From an uncultured Oscillospiraceae bacterium (GTDB taxonomy: Bacteria > Bacillota > Clostridia > Oscillospirales > Oscillospiraceae): DNA of 52,546 bases. Made by a program: the position numbers and the translations under genes. The notes under the pieces were generated by a model, which had not been told where the DNA came from, did not search any database, and was given only the letters and a program-made list of their open reading frames with translations. This document shows, one piece after another, positions 43,740-52,055 of the stretch (position 1 is its first letter; each line of letters begins with the position of its first letter). The DNA lies in NCBI GenBank assembly GCA_934511165.1, contig CAKSWA010000010.1:1-52546 (forward strand), in the 5' to 3' direction.

Positions 43740-44474
43740 ATGTATTTGCAGGACTATTTTATTTTCATCCTCGCCCTGCTCGCGTGCATGGTGTTTTCGA
43801 TGATCGCGAGCGGCAAGGTAAAGAGCGCGTATTCGACATACAGCCGCGTCCCCTGCCGCAGCGGCCTTTCCGGGCGCGACGCCGCCGAGCGGCTGCTGCG
43901 CATGAACGGCGTGAACGATATTGCTCTCGGCCGCGTCTCCGGCGAGCTGACCGACCACTACGCCCCGAACCAGAGCATCGTGAATCTTTCCAACAGCACC
44001 GCCGACAGCCGCTCTGTCGCCGCTGTGGCGGTCGCCGCGCATGAGATCGGCCACGTGATGCAGAACAAGGAGGGCTACGGCCCTTACCGCGTGCGCACGG
44101 CGCTTGTGCCGGTCGTAAACTTCGGCTCGCGCCTTGCGATGCCGCTCGTGCTCATCGGCATTCTGCTCGACAGCTACGTCCGCACGGCGAACCCCGACAC
44201 GGGCTTTTATGTCGCCATGCTCGGCGTCGTGCTCTACGGCGGATCGTTCCTCTTCTCGCTCGTCACGCTGCCTGTGGAGCTGGACGCCTCCCGCCGCGCG
44301 GGGGACATGCTCCTCGCTGCAGGCGTGATCTCGGAGGACGAGCTGCCCGCGGCAAAGAAAGTTCTCTCCGCCGCGGCGCTCACGTATCTTGCCTCGCTGC
44401 TCACGTCATTCGTGTACTTTCTCCGCTTCCTCATGTATGTGCTCTCCGTTTTCGGCAAGCGCGACCGGCGATAA
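43740..44474 (+). CDS. YugP-type membrane zinc metallopeptidase
   Basis: A 244-residue membrane protease of the neutral zinc metallopeptidase family (PF04298). HEIGH lies at 101-105 after the N-terminal membrane helix (about 6-24). Several helices follow, and PVELDASRRAGDML supplies the likely third ligand, an acidic residue. It starts 14 bp after the phosphatase gene behind AAAGGAG. It probably degrades or processes membrane proteins. Closed by a terminator at 44482. Confidence 0.9.
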   Translation: MYLQDYFIFILALLACMVFSMIASGKVKSAYSTYSRVPCRSGLSGRDAAERLLRMNGVNDIALGRVSGELTDHYAPNQSIVNLSNSTADSRSVAAVAVAAHEIGHVMQNKEGYGPYRVRTALVPVVNFGSRLAMPLVLIGILLDSYVRTANPDTGFYVAMLGVVLYGGSFLFSLVTLPVELDASRRAGDMLLAAGVISEDELPAAKKVLSAAALTYLASLLTSFVYFLRFLMYVLSVFGKRDRR

Positions 44475-44481
44475 ACGCACG

Positions 44482-44520
44482 AAAACCGCTTTCCGCCTTT
44501 CCGGGCGAAGAGCGGTTTTT
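44482..44520 (+). terminator. Terminator after the zinc protease gene
   Basis: AAAACCGCT and AGCGGTTTTTT form the outer stem, with imperfect CGCC/GGCG pairing inside, then a T-rich tail. Confidence 0.75.
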
Positions 44521-44522
44521 TC

Positions 44523-44551
44523 TTTACATTGGGCAGCCATCCCTTTATAAT
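44523..44551 (+). promoter_or_regulatory. Promoter of the beta-helix lipoprotein gene
   Basis: TTTACA (44523-44528) and TATAAT (44546-44551), spacer exactly 17. The start codon is 46 bp beyond the -10 box, with GGGAGA as ribosome site. Confidence 0.7.
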
Positions 44552-44597
44552 TTTGCATATATCATATACCGATTTTTTCCAAACGGGAGAACTCGCC

Positions 44598-46304
44598 ATG
44601 AAAAAACTGCTTTGTCTGATCCTTTCCGCCGTGCTGCTCGCGCTTACCGGCTGCGGCGCCGCCGAGCCTCCGGCGGCGGAGACGCCCGCCGAAACGGCAG
44701 CGCCCGCCGGGACCGCCGTGCCGGAAGTATCCCCCTCCCCCGCAGAGGAGCCGGATGCGCTGCCGGAGAGCTGCATGCTTTACTATGACGCCGCCGAGAC
44801 CGGCGGCGCAACGGCGGAGGGTGACGAGCGCCCGTACTCGCCGCTCGCCGACGGCGGCGTGAGCGAAAGCTACTCTCTCCGTCTGCCGGACGGCGGCTTT
44901 GAAGCGCTTCTCACGCAGCCCTTCGGCGAGGGCATAACGCTCGAAGATTTCTCCGGCGGCGGAGCGGAACGGCTGCGCGGCGTATACACGCTCGCGTGGA
45001 ACGGCGAAAAATACTATTCCTTCGGCATCCGCGCGGACAACTGCGCCGTCCCCAACCTCTCGCCCGACGTGGGCGGCGGCATTCTCCGGCTCGATATCGA
45101 GGGCGACTGCCGTGTAAACGGCGGCGGCGAGGAATTTGGCACGTTCGTCGGCTTCGACTGCGTTCTCATCACCGGCAGCGGCACGCTCACCGTGGAAAAT
45201 ACAAGCGGTCTGGAGCCCGGCGGGGGCAGTCTGCCCATCCCGGCACTCGTCATCGACGGCGACGTGGAGGTTTTCGCGGAGAATCTTTTCTGCACGCCGA
45301 ACGAGAACTGCGCTCTCAGCGCGGCGGTGCTGCGCGGCGCGCTGCACGCCGGCCGGCTCGAAGCGAGCGGCGGCGACCTCCTTGTTTCCGACGGCCTTCT
45401 CCTCGCCCGCACGCTCTCCGGCGTATCGAACGCCGTGTTCCGCGGCGGCACGGCGCTCCTGGACGATGTAACCGCTGAAGCCCCCGCCTTCCTTCTGAGC
45501 GGCGGCGCGGCATATCTCTCCGGCGACATTCCCGCCGGTACGGTCATCGAGGCGGGCGCGGGAACGCTTTCCGCCGGGAACCTCGCCGCAGCCACGGTGA
45601 ACGATTACGGCGCGGCGGTGCTCGACCGCGACACGGACGGCAGCCGGTACTACGCCACGGTCTACAGCACCGATTGGGCGGACGAGAGCCAGACCGTATG
45701 GGACGCGCTGCGCGTTGACTGCGTCGGCGAGCAATACTGGTTTGCCGGGGCGCTAAAGCTTCAAAACGCGGAGTCTCCCTCTCTGATCCCGTGGGGCGCG
45801 GCGCACATCGTGCTCTCCGGGGAAAACCGCATCACAGAAAACCTCGGCGGCGCAAGCCTCGTTTTCTCCGGCGATGGCTCGCTGACGGCGGAGAAGGACG
45901 CCGGTGTCTGGGGCTGGGGCGCAGTGCATGCGCCGGTCGTTGCGGTGCTCGGCGGTGCCTCGGTAACGGTGCAGTGCGAGGAGTTTGCCGTCGGCAGCGA
46001 ATCCGGCGGCGAAGGGCTCTTTCTCGTTGATGGCGGCAGCTTCACGGCTGAGCATAACCTCTGGCTGCAAAACGCCGTGCTGGAAGTGCGCAGCGGCACG
46101 CTCCACATCCAGGGCGATCTCGCCATGGAGCGCGGGAAAATCATCGTTTCCGGCGGCGAGCTCCTTGTGGAAGGTTCCGTCTGGCTCGGCGAGGGCGATG
46201 TGATCGTCTCCGGCGGCGAGCTGGTCATCCCGGGCGGCAAGGACGCGCTCGCGCTCGACGCCGGAACTCTCACCCTCACCGGTGGCGCGGTAAGAGAGCC
46301 CTAA
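44598..46304 (+). CDS. Large lipoprotein with beta-helix-like repeats
   Basis: A 568-residue secreted lipoprotein. The signal peptide ends in the lipobox LTGC with Cys19, followed by an Ala/Pro/Thr/Glu-rich linker (about 20-55). The body consists of short Gly-rich strands of the type GGxLxVxG (for example VSGGELLVEGSVWLGEGD and VSGGELVIPGG). This pattern is typical of right-handed parallel beta-helices and of carbohydrate-binding DUF4353-like proteins. I do not recognise a specific family with certainty. It has its own promoter and terminator. A cell-surface polysaccharide-binding role is inference. Confidence 0.75.
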   Translation: MKKLLCLILSAVLLALTGCGAAEPPAAETPAETAAPAGTAVPEVSPSPAEEPDALPESCMLYYDAAETGGATAEGDERPYSPLADGGVSESYSLRLPDGGFEALLTQPFGEGITLEDFSGGGAERLRGVYTLAWNGEKYYSFGIRADNCAVPNLSPDVGGGILRLDIEGDCRVNGGGEEFGTFVGFDCVLITGSGTLTVENTSGLEPGGGSLPIPALVIDGDVEVFAENLFCTPNENCALSAAVLRGALHAGRLEASGGDLLVSDGLLLARTLSGVSNAVFRGGTALLDDVTAEAPAFLLSGGAAYLSGDIPAGTVIEAGAGTLSAGNLAAATVNDYGAAVLDRDTDGSRYYATVYSTDWADESQTVWDALRVDCVGEQYWFAGALKLQNAESPSLIPWGAAHIVLSGENRITENLGGASLVFSGDGSLTAEKDAGVWGWGAVHAPVVAVLGGASVTVQCEEFAVGSESGGEGLFLVDGGSFTAEHNLWLQNAVLEVRSGTLHIQGDLAMERGKIIVSGGELLVEGSVWLGEGDVIVSGGELVIPGGKDALALDAGTLTLTGGAVREP

Positions 46305-46319
46305 AGCTTATAATACAGC

Positions 46320-46358
46320 AAAGCCGTTCCTCTCCCGAATTGGGAAAGGAACGGCTTT
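46320..46358 (+). terminator. Terminator with duplicated hairpin core, left copy
   Basis: The stem AAAGCCGTTCCT / AGGAACGGCTTT is continued by TCCC/GGGA around GAATT. The 31-nt core at 46324-46354 recurs exactly at 50328-50358. It closes the lipoprotein gene. Confidence 0.85.
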
Positions 46359-46546
46359 CGTTTATTTGCATAAGTTTATCGCCTTCTTTTTATGGCATAT
46401 GTCGTCCCCCAGGGGGGCTTGTGCCATTTGGAGGTTTCCTATAACATTAGGAACGAAAAATGAGATCCGGCATACGACTTTTTCCGCAAAGCACGGGACA
46501 TTGCTTCGCTTTCGTACCGGCCGGCTCTTGAAAATGTGGAGGGACT
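46359..46546 (+). promoter_or_regulatory. Leader of the FecCD-type ABC operon, with hairpin and inverted repeat
   Basis: No gene lies here. A hairpin (ATGGCA 46392-46397 with TGCCAT 46422-46427, inner CCCC/GGGG) is followed by the inverted repeat TTCCTA-N6-TAGGAA at 46436-46453. The repeat overlaps a TATAAC -10-like box (46440-46445), so it is a candidate metal-regulator operator. A CTTGTG at 46418-46423 could be the -35 box. No known riboswitch motif is recognised, and no Fur-like 19-bp box is evident. Confidence 0.45.
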
Positions 46547-47683
46547 ATGAAAAAACTTGCTTCGCTGCTCCTCATACTGGGGATCCTTCTTTCTCTTTGC
46601 GCCTGCGGCGCCGCTAACCAGCCCGCACCGACCGCAGCCGCTGAAACTACTGCCGAGCCCACGGAAGAGCCTGCCGCCGAACTGGAAACGAGGATCGTTG
46701 TTGACGGTCTCGGCCGGGAGATTGAGGTTCCCGCCAAGGTTGAAACGATCGTGACGCTCGGCAATGCCAGCCGCATGGCGACGTATCTGGGGCTTGCCGA
46801 CAAAATGATCACCGTCACAAGCGGCGATAACAACGACAGCGTAGTTATGGCATATGGCTATTATAACCATGACATCTGGGCGGATCTCCCGGTCTGCTCC
46901 TCCGGCGGCTACGGTGAGATCAATCCGGAAGTCATCATTGAAGCCAGTCCCGATGTGATCCTGTGCACATTTGAGGAAGATATCGTTGCCAACATCGAAG
47001 AGCAGCTCGGCCGCAAGGTCGTTGCCGCTCCGCAAGGCACGCTTTTTGCCGAAGATTACGAGCATGCGCTGCGCGTATTTGGCGAAGCCTGCGGCGTTTC
47101 AGATCGTGCAGAAACCGTTATCGCATTTATCCAGGAGTGTCTCGCAGACCTTGACAGCCGCACAAGCAGCATTGCCGATGACAACAAGCCTACAGCTCTC
47201 TGTGCAGCAGCCACATTCCGCGGCGGGCACGGCATTGCCGGTGTTTATGCAAACAACGCCGTTTTTGCTACCGTGAATGCGAAGGACGTCACTGTCGGCT
47301 ACATTGACGCGCAAAAAGGCGTAGAAGTTGACAAGGAGCAGGTGCTCGAATGGAACCCCGACCTCATCGTTCTTGACGCTTCCAACCTTGGCCTTGTGGA
47401 AAATGAATATGCGGAAGACCCTGCTTTCTTTGAAAGTCTCAATGCCGTCAAAAACGGAGAGCTTTATCAGTGGCCCAATTCCACCTCCAACTACACAAAC
47501 GTCGAGATCCCACTCGTCAACGCCTATTATATTGGCTCGGTCATGTTCCCCGAAGCGTTTGCAGACGTGGATTTTGAAACCAAAGCCGAAGAGATCTTCC
47601 GCTTTTTCCTCGGCCATGACGGGTATCTCTCCGTTCTTAACAACGCCGGCATGGGATACGGCTCCGTTGTTCTCGGAAAGTGA
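46547..47683 (+). CDS. ABC transporter substrate-binding lipoprotein (metal-chelate type)
   Basis: A 378-residue solute-binding protein of the FepB/BtuF class. The signal peptide has its lipobox at LCAC with Cys20, then an Ala/Thr/Glu-rich linker. The binding domain begins RIVVDGLGREIEVPAKVETIVTLGNAS, the usual first strand, and contains INPEVIIEASPDVILCTFEE and WNPDLIVLDAS. It captures a chelated metal or cobalamin-like ligand. Its composition is lower in GC than the flanking genes. It is the first gene of a four-gene operon. Confidence 0.9.
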   Translation: MKKLASLLLILGILLSLCACGAANQPAPTAAAETTAEPTEEPAAELETRIVVDGLGREIEVPAKVETIVTLGNASRMATYLGLADKMITVTSGDNNDSVVMAYGYYNHDIWADLPVCSSGGYGEINPEVIIEASPDVILCTFEEDIVANIEEQLGRKVVAAPQGTLFAEDYEHALRVFGEACGVSDRAETVIAFIQECLADLDSRTSSIADDNKPTALCAAATFRGGHGIAGVYANNAVFATVNAKDVTVGYIDAQKGVEVDKEQVLEWNPDLIVLDASNLGLVENEYAEDPAFFESLNAVKNGELYQWPNSTSNYTNVEIPLVNAYYIGSVMFPEAFADVDFETKAEEIFRFFLGHDGYLSVLNNAGMGYGSVVLGK

Positions 47684-47689
47684 TTTCGC

Positions 47690-48763
47690 ATGAAACACGA
47701 TCCTACGCTCGATATGCAGGATTATAAGCAGCATATTGCCAGAAAGCGTTTCTTTCTGGCAATATTGCTTATTCTCACATTTTGCGCCTTTATTTTCTAT
47801 CTCGGTATCGGCAGCATGAAGCTTTCTCCCGGCGATGTTCTGCGTGTATTCGCAGGTGCAGGAGAGGCCAGACATCGAACCGCCGTTATGAGCGTTCGGC
47901 TTCCGCGGGCAACGGCGGCAGTTCTTGTAGGCGCGGTTCTCGCGGCCTCCGGCGCCGTAATGCAATGCGTGCTCAACAACAGCCTTGCCTCCGTTTCCAC
48001 GCTCGGTGTATCGCAGGGCGCGGCTTTTGGCGCAGCCATCGGCATCATCGTGTTTGGCGGCGGAGCCATGACCAACAGCAATTCTACTGCCGGCATTGCT
48101 ATCCATAACCCGTATATCGTCTCGCTTTGCGCTTTCTTTTTCGGGTTTCTCTGCTCGGTGATCGTCATATTGCTTTCACGGCAGCGCATCTCCGGAAGCC
48201 CTGCGGGAATGGTGCTTGCAGGTACTGCGCTGAGCGCCATGTTTTCCGGTGGCAGCACGCTGATGCAGTATTTCGCAGACGATACATCGCTTGGGGCTGT
48301 GGTTTTCTGGACCTTCGGCAATCTGGGCAACGCCGGTTGGACGGATCTCCGGTTTATTTTTGCCGTAACGCTATTTGCCTTTCTGTATTTCTACTTCAAC
48401 CGTTGGAATTATAATGCGATGTCCGTCGGACAGGAAACAGCGCGGAGCCTTGGTGTAAATACCGAACAAGTCACGCTCGTTTCCATGGCGGTGTGCTCGC
48501 TCGCTTCAGCGGCTGCCGTTTCCTTCGTCGGTATCATTGGCTTTGTAGGGCTTGTTGCTCCGCACGCCGTCCGCTTCTTCACCGGGAACGACCACCGGTT
48601 TCTCATCCCCGGCTCGGCACTCGCCGGGTCTCTCCTGCTGCTTGCGGCAGACAGCGCGGCGAAGCTTGTCGTTCCGCCGATCATCCTTCCCATCGGGGCG
48701 ATCATGTCGTTTATCGGCGGGCCGGTATTTCTTTTTCTTCTCTTTAGGAGGAAATATGATTGA
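47690..48763 (+). CDS. FecCD-family ABC permease
   Basis: A 357-residue permease with about ten membrane helices. FecCD signatures are VRLPRATAAVLVGAVLAASGAVMQ, GVSQGAAFGA, the coupling region QETARSLGVNTEQV, and FVGIIGFVGLVAPHAVR. It imports iron-siderophore, heme or cobalamin. It starts 6 bp after the binding protein gene and overlaps the ATPase gene by 8 bp. There is a single permease, so a homodimer is expected. Confidence 0.93.
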   Translation: MKHDPTLDMQDYKQHIARKRFFLAILLILTFCAFIFYLGIGSMKLSPGDVLRVFAGAGEARHRTAVMSVRLPRATAAVLVGAVLAASGAVMQCVLNNSLASVSTLGVSQGAAFGAAIGIIVFGGGAMTNSNSTAGIAIHNPYIVSLCAFFFGFLCSVIVILLSRQRISGSPAGMVLAGTALSAMFSGGSTLMQYFADDTSLGAVVFWTFGNLGNAGWTDLRFIFAVTLFAFLYFYFNRWNYNAMSVGQETARSLGVNTEQVTLVSMAVCSLASAAAVSFVGIIGFVGLVAPHAVRFFTGNDHRFLIPGSALAGSLLLLAADSAAKLVVPPIILPIGAIMSFIGGPVFLFLLFRRKYD

Positions 48764-49571
48764 AGTAAAAGACCTGTCCTTTTCTTACGGAAGAGGGACC
48801 CCGGAGATCCTCAAGCGCATCGCTTTCTCCGCGCCGGAGGGTACGATCACCGCGATTCTCGGCAATAATGGCGTTGGGAAAAGCACGCTTTTAAAATGTC
48901 TCAATCGCATTCTCAAGCCGCAGCGCGGTGAAATCCTTCTTGACGGTACAGATGCACAAACGCTCTCCGACCAGGAGCTTGCCCAAAGGATCGCTTATGT
49001 TCCGCAGAGCCTGACCCGCACGGACACAACGGTATACGACATGGTGTTGCTTGGCCGAAAGCCGTATATCCGTTGGGATATTACCCAACATGACCATAAA
49101 ATCGTCCGCGGTGCGCTTCGGCGGCTGCAGCTGGAGGATAAAATGCTGCGGAGTATTTCCACGCTTTCCGGTGGTGAAGCGCAGAAGGTGATCCTTGCCC
49201 GCGCATTGGCGCAGGAGCCTCGCGTGCTTCTGCTTGACGAGCCGACGAGTTCTCTTGACCCAAACAACCAGCACGCCGTTCTCCGCCTCGTTCGCCACAT
49301 CACAGCGGAAAAAGGGCTAAGTACCATATGCGTGGTACATGATCTCAATCTCGCGGTGCGCTACTGCGACCGGTTTCTTTTTCTCCGGGACGGGGAGGTC
49401 TACGCCAGCGGCGGCAAAACCATTATGACACCGGAGACGATCGAGGAAGTATACGGGTTTCGTACGCATGTGATCGACTATATGGGCGTACCGGTCATCA
49501 TCCCGGCCCCCGAAAACGCGGCCGCAGCCGCAGACAAGGAAGACTCCTATGGAAAGCAGCAACTGGAATAA
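48756..49571 (+). CDS. ABC ATPase of the FepC/BtuD type
   Basis: A 271-residue ATP-binding subunit. Walker A is GNNGVGKST at 36-44, the signature is LSGGEAQKV, Walker B is VLLLDEPTSSLD, and the H-loop lies in VVHDLNLA. I chose the ATG at 48756 because TAGGAGG lies upstream; the longer frame overlaps the permease gene. Its end overlaps the methyltransferase start by 23 bp. The C-terminal tail (IPAPENAAAAADKED) is low-complexity. Confidence 0.94.
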   Translation: MIEVKDLSFSYGRGTPEILKRIAFSAPEGTITAILGNNGVGKSTLLKCLNRILKPQRGEILLDGTDAQTLSDQELAQRIAYVPQSLTRTDTTVYDMVLLGRKPYIRWDITQHDHKIVRGALRRLQLEDKMLRSISTLSGGEAQKVILARALAQEPRVLLLDEPTSSLDPNNQHAVLRLVRHITAEKGLSTICVVHDLNLAVRYCDRFLFLRDGEVYASGGKTIMTPETIEEVYGFRTHVIDYMGVPVIIPAPENAAAAADKEDSYGKQQLE

Positions 49572-50313
49572 CGTGTCTTCGGACTATCAAAAGGTTTTTG
49601 AGCTTGGCCTGAGTGATTACGGCAAGGCGTTTATGCAATTTGTCACACAGCCGGAAATGCTGCCCCACGGTGGGAGCGTATTGGATGTCGGCTGCGGCGT
49701 AGGCAAATACGGCACCTGTTTTGCCGGACTTGGCTATTCTGTCGCGCTGACGGACATTTCAGAAAACATGATCGCTTTTGCCGAAAAGAACATGGCTAAA
49801 TATACTACACCGTGGAAAACCCTCTGCTGCGATTTTGATACGGCTTCCCCCGACGCGCCGTTTTTCCGTGGGGGATTTGATCTGGTGATCTCCACCATGT
49901 CTCCCGCGATCCATAGTTTTGAAACGACGCAGAAAATGAGTATACTCTCTCACGGTTGGTGTGTCGTTGCAAAGTTTATTTCGTGGGAACAGCCGCTCCG
50001 TGATAAGCTGATGGACTGCATCGGATACCCAGACAGGGAAAAACTGGCGGACAGCGGTTCGGATATCCTCCAATGGGTACGCATGGCAGGCTACGAACCC
50101 AAAACGACGGTCGTTCCTTACAGCTGGTCCGATGAGCGAACACCGGAAGAGATGGTAAATTATATTGAACGGCGCAATTTTTCCGGTTCGATGCCGGAAG
50201 AAACCAGAAGGGTTCTTCTCCGTTTCTGTAAAAAGCATGTCTCTTCCGCTGGCACCCTATCCGACATCATTGATACGCAGGTCGTCTGGGTCTATTGGAA
50301 TACACACAGGTGA
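49549..50313 (+). CDS. Class I SAM-dependent methyltransferase in the ABC operon
   Basis: A 254-residue Rossmann-fold methyltransferase. Motif I is VLDVGCGVGKYG, an acidic loop follows in ALTDISENMIAFAEKNM, and motif IV lies near GFDLVISTMSPAIH. The substrate is unknown. Its 23-bp overlap with the ABC ATPase gene ties it to metal-chelate uptake. It may methylate the ligand, a corrinoid or a metallophore, or act in detoxification. These are inferences only. It is the last gene before the second copy of the repeated terminator. Confidence 0.85.
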   Translation: MESSNWNNVSSDYQKVFELGLSDYGKAFMQFVTQPEMLPHGGSVLDVGCGVGKYGTCFAGLGYSVALTDISENMIAFAEKNMAKYTTPWKTLCCDFDTASPDAPFFRGGFDLVISTMSPAIHSFETTQKMSILSHGWCVVAKFISWEQPLRDKLMDCIGYPDREKLADSGSDILQWVRMAGYEPKTTVVPYSWSDERTPEEMVNYIERRNFSGSMPEETRRVLLRFCKKHVSSAGTLSDIIDTQVVWVYWNTHR

Positions 50314-50322
50314 TTCGCGTAC

Positions 50323-50363
50323 AAAAACCGTTCCTCTCCCGAATTGGGAAAGGAACGGTTTTT
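50323..50363. terminator. Terminator with duplicated hairpin core, right copy
   Basis: The same 31-nt core as at 46324-46354 (here 50328-50358), flanked by AAAAA on the left and TTTTT on the right. It terminates the ABC operon and the convergent uridine kinase operon. Confidence 0.85.
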
Positions 50364-50373
50364 CTGTTATTCG

Positions 50374-51024
50374 TCACGTATTCTCATCCAGATGCCGCTG
50401 GATGCGGCCCACAATGAGATCGAGCGCCACGGGGTTTTTGCCGCCCTGCGGCACGATGATGTCGGCGTTTTTCTTCGACGGCTCCACGTACTTTTCGTGC
50501 ATGGGCTTTACGGTGTTCTGCCATTGCTCCACAACGCTGCGCACCGTGCGGCCGCGCTTTTCGGTATCGCGCAGCACGCGCCGGGCAAGGCGCACATCGG
50601 CGTCGGCATCGACGAACACGCGGATGTCCATGAGATCGGAGAGCGCCGGATCGGCAAAGATCAATATGCCCTCGACCAGAATCACGGGCCGCGGCTCGAT
50701 CTCGATGGTCTCGCCGCTGCGGTTGTGCACCTTGAAGTCGTACACCGGGCAGTGGACCGAGCGTCCCTGCTTCAGAAGGCGCAGGTGCTCGATCATCATT
50801 TCGGTCTCGAACGCCTCGGGGCAGTCGTAATTGAGCTTGGTGCGCTCCTCGTAGGTGAGATCGTCGTGCGCGCGGTAGTAGTTGTCGTGGTGAACAATGC
50901 ACACCTTGTCGCCGAAGCGCCGGATGAGATTGGTCGTAAGCGTTGTCTTCCCGCCGCCGGAGCCGCCGGCAATGCCGACGACGAGAATATCCGGCAGCGC
51001 CGCTCGATTGTCCTTCTCCGCCAT
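50374..51024 (-). CDS. udk: Uridine kinase
   Basis: A 216-residue P-loop kinase phosphorylating uridine and cytidine. Walker A is GIAGGSGGGKTT; HHDNYYRAHDDLTYEE and the DFKVHNRSGET segment are typical of Udk. The C-terminus matches family length. The ATG at 51024 overlaps the stop of the ABC permease gene as ATGA, which ties nucleoside salvage to nucleoside import. The frame continues upstream but that part is antisense-like noise inside the permease gene. Confidence 0.94.
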   Translation of the reverse strand: MAEKDNRAALPDILVVGIAGGSGGGKTTLTTNLIRRFGDKVCIVHHDNYYRAHDDLTYEERTKLNYDCPEAFETEMMIEHLRLLKQGRSVHCPVYDFKVHNRSGETIEIEPRPVILVEGILIFADPALSDLMDIRVFVDADADVRLARRVLRDTEKRGRTVRSVVEQWQNTVKPMHEKYVEPSKKNADIIVPQGGKNPVALDLIVGRIQRHLDENT

Positions 51025-52055
51025 CAGCGCGTACCCTTGTCGTAGGGGATGCCCTCGGCCTTCGGGGCGCGGGAGCTCTTCGAGGTAAATGCAAGCACGA
51101 TGAGCGTGATGAGATACGGCAGCAGCCGGTAGAAGTGGCCGTTCAGGCCGATGGTGTTCAGCCAGTAGATGCCGTCGCCGTTGATGTCGAGCGTGGAGTA
51201 CGACGCCGCAATGCACTTGAAGAGGCCAAACAGCAGCGCGCCGCCCGCGACGTTCAGCGGCTTCCAGTTGCCAAAGATCATAACCGCGAGAGCGAGGAAG
51301 CCGAAGCCCGCCACGTCGCCGTTGGCGCTGCAGTTGGCGGTCGTCATGGCGTAGACAAAGCCGCCCATGCCCGCGAGCGCGCCGGAGATCAGCACACCGG
51401 CGTAGCGCATTTTGATAACATTGATGCCGAGCGACGCCGCTGCCTGCGGGTTTTCGCCGCACGCACGCAGCCGGAGACCGAAGCGCGTTTTGTAAAGGAC
51501 GATGGAGAGCACGATAAAGATGATAACGCAGATATATGTGCTCAGATACACCTTGTTGAGGAACGTTTCCTGAAAGAAGTTCAGCTTGTCGTTCTTGGCA
51601 AAGCCGAGCATGGTCTTTTTGATCATAAACCACGTCGCGCTGTCGCCGCTGATGAGCGTCATGTTGTTCTGGTTGACGATGACGCGGATGAGGAAGAGCA
51701 CCAGCGCGGGGGCGAGCATGTTCAGCGCCGTGCCGCCGATGGTCTGGTCGGCCTTGAGTTTGATTGCCGCAAAGGCAAGGAGCATGGAAAACAACGCGCC
51801 GAGCGCTGCTGCGGCCAGCATGGTGAGGAACATATAGCCCTGCAGCGCCGCCCAGTTGGAGGCTTCCTTGGCAATATCCATGCAGCCGGTCGCCTGCAGA
51901 ATGCGCACAAACAGCACGCCGATGAACGCGCCGAAGATCATAATGCCTTCGAGCGCAAGGTTGATAACGCCGCTTCGCTCGGCAAAAATGCCCGCGAGCG
52001 CCACGATCATCAGAGGGATCGCATAAATGAGCGTCTGTCGGATCAGAAAGGACAT
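51024..52055 (-). CDS. Nucleoside-type ABC transporter permease (NupQ-like)
   Basis: A 343-residue permease of the RbsC/BmpA-associated group, with about nine membrane helices. The start has SGVINLALEGIMIFGAF. The cytoplasmic loop reads GLRLRACGENPQAAASLGI, the EAA-like motif of this class. The context (uridine kinase downstream, paired permease upstream) supports nucleosides as substrates rather than simple sugars. It overlaps udk by 1 bp and shares its first base with the stop of the second permease. Confidence 0.9.
   Translation of the reverse strand: MSFLIRQTLIYAIPLMIVALAGIFAERSGVINLALEGIMIFGAFIGVLFVRILQATGCMDIAKEASNWAALQGYMFLTMLAAAALGALFSMLLAFAAIKLKADQTIGGTALNMLAPALVLFLIRVIVNQNNMTLISGDSATWFMIKKTMLGFAKNDKLNFFQETFLNKVYLSTYICVIIFIVLSIVLYKTRFGLRLRACGENPQAAASLGINVIKMRYAGVLISGALAGMGGFVYAMTTANCSANGDVAGFGFLALAVMIFGNWKPLNVAGGALLFGLFKCIAASYSTLDINGDGIYWLNTIGLNGHFYRLLPYLITLIVLAFTSKSSRAPKAEGIPYDKGTR

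Noticed and set aside
46359..46546. Cobalamin riboswitch before the FecCD-type operon
   Set aside because: No B12-box or other conserved core was found; only a simple hairpin and an inverted repeat are visible.
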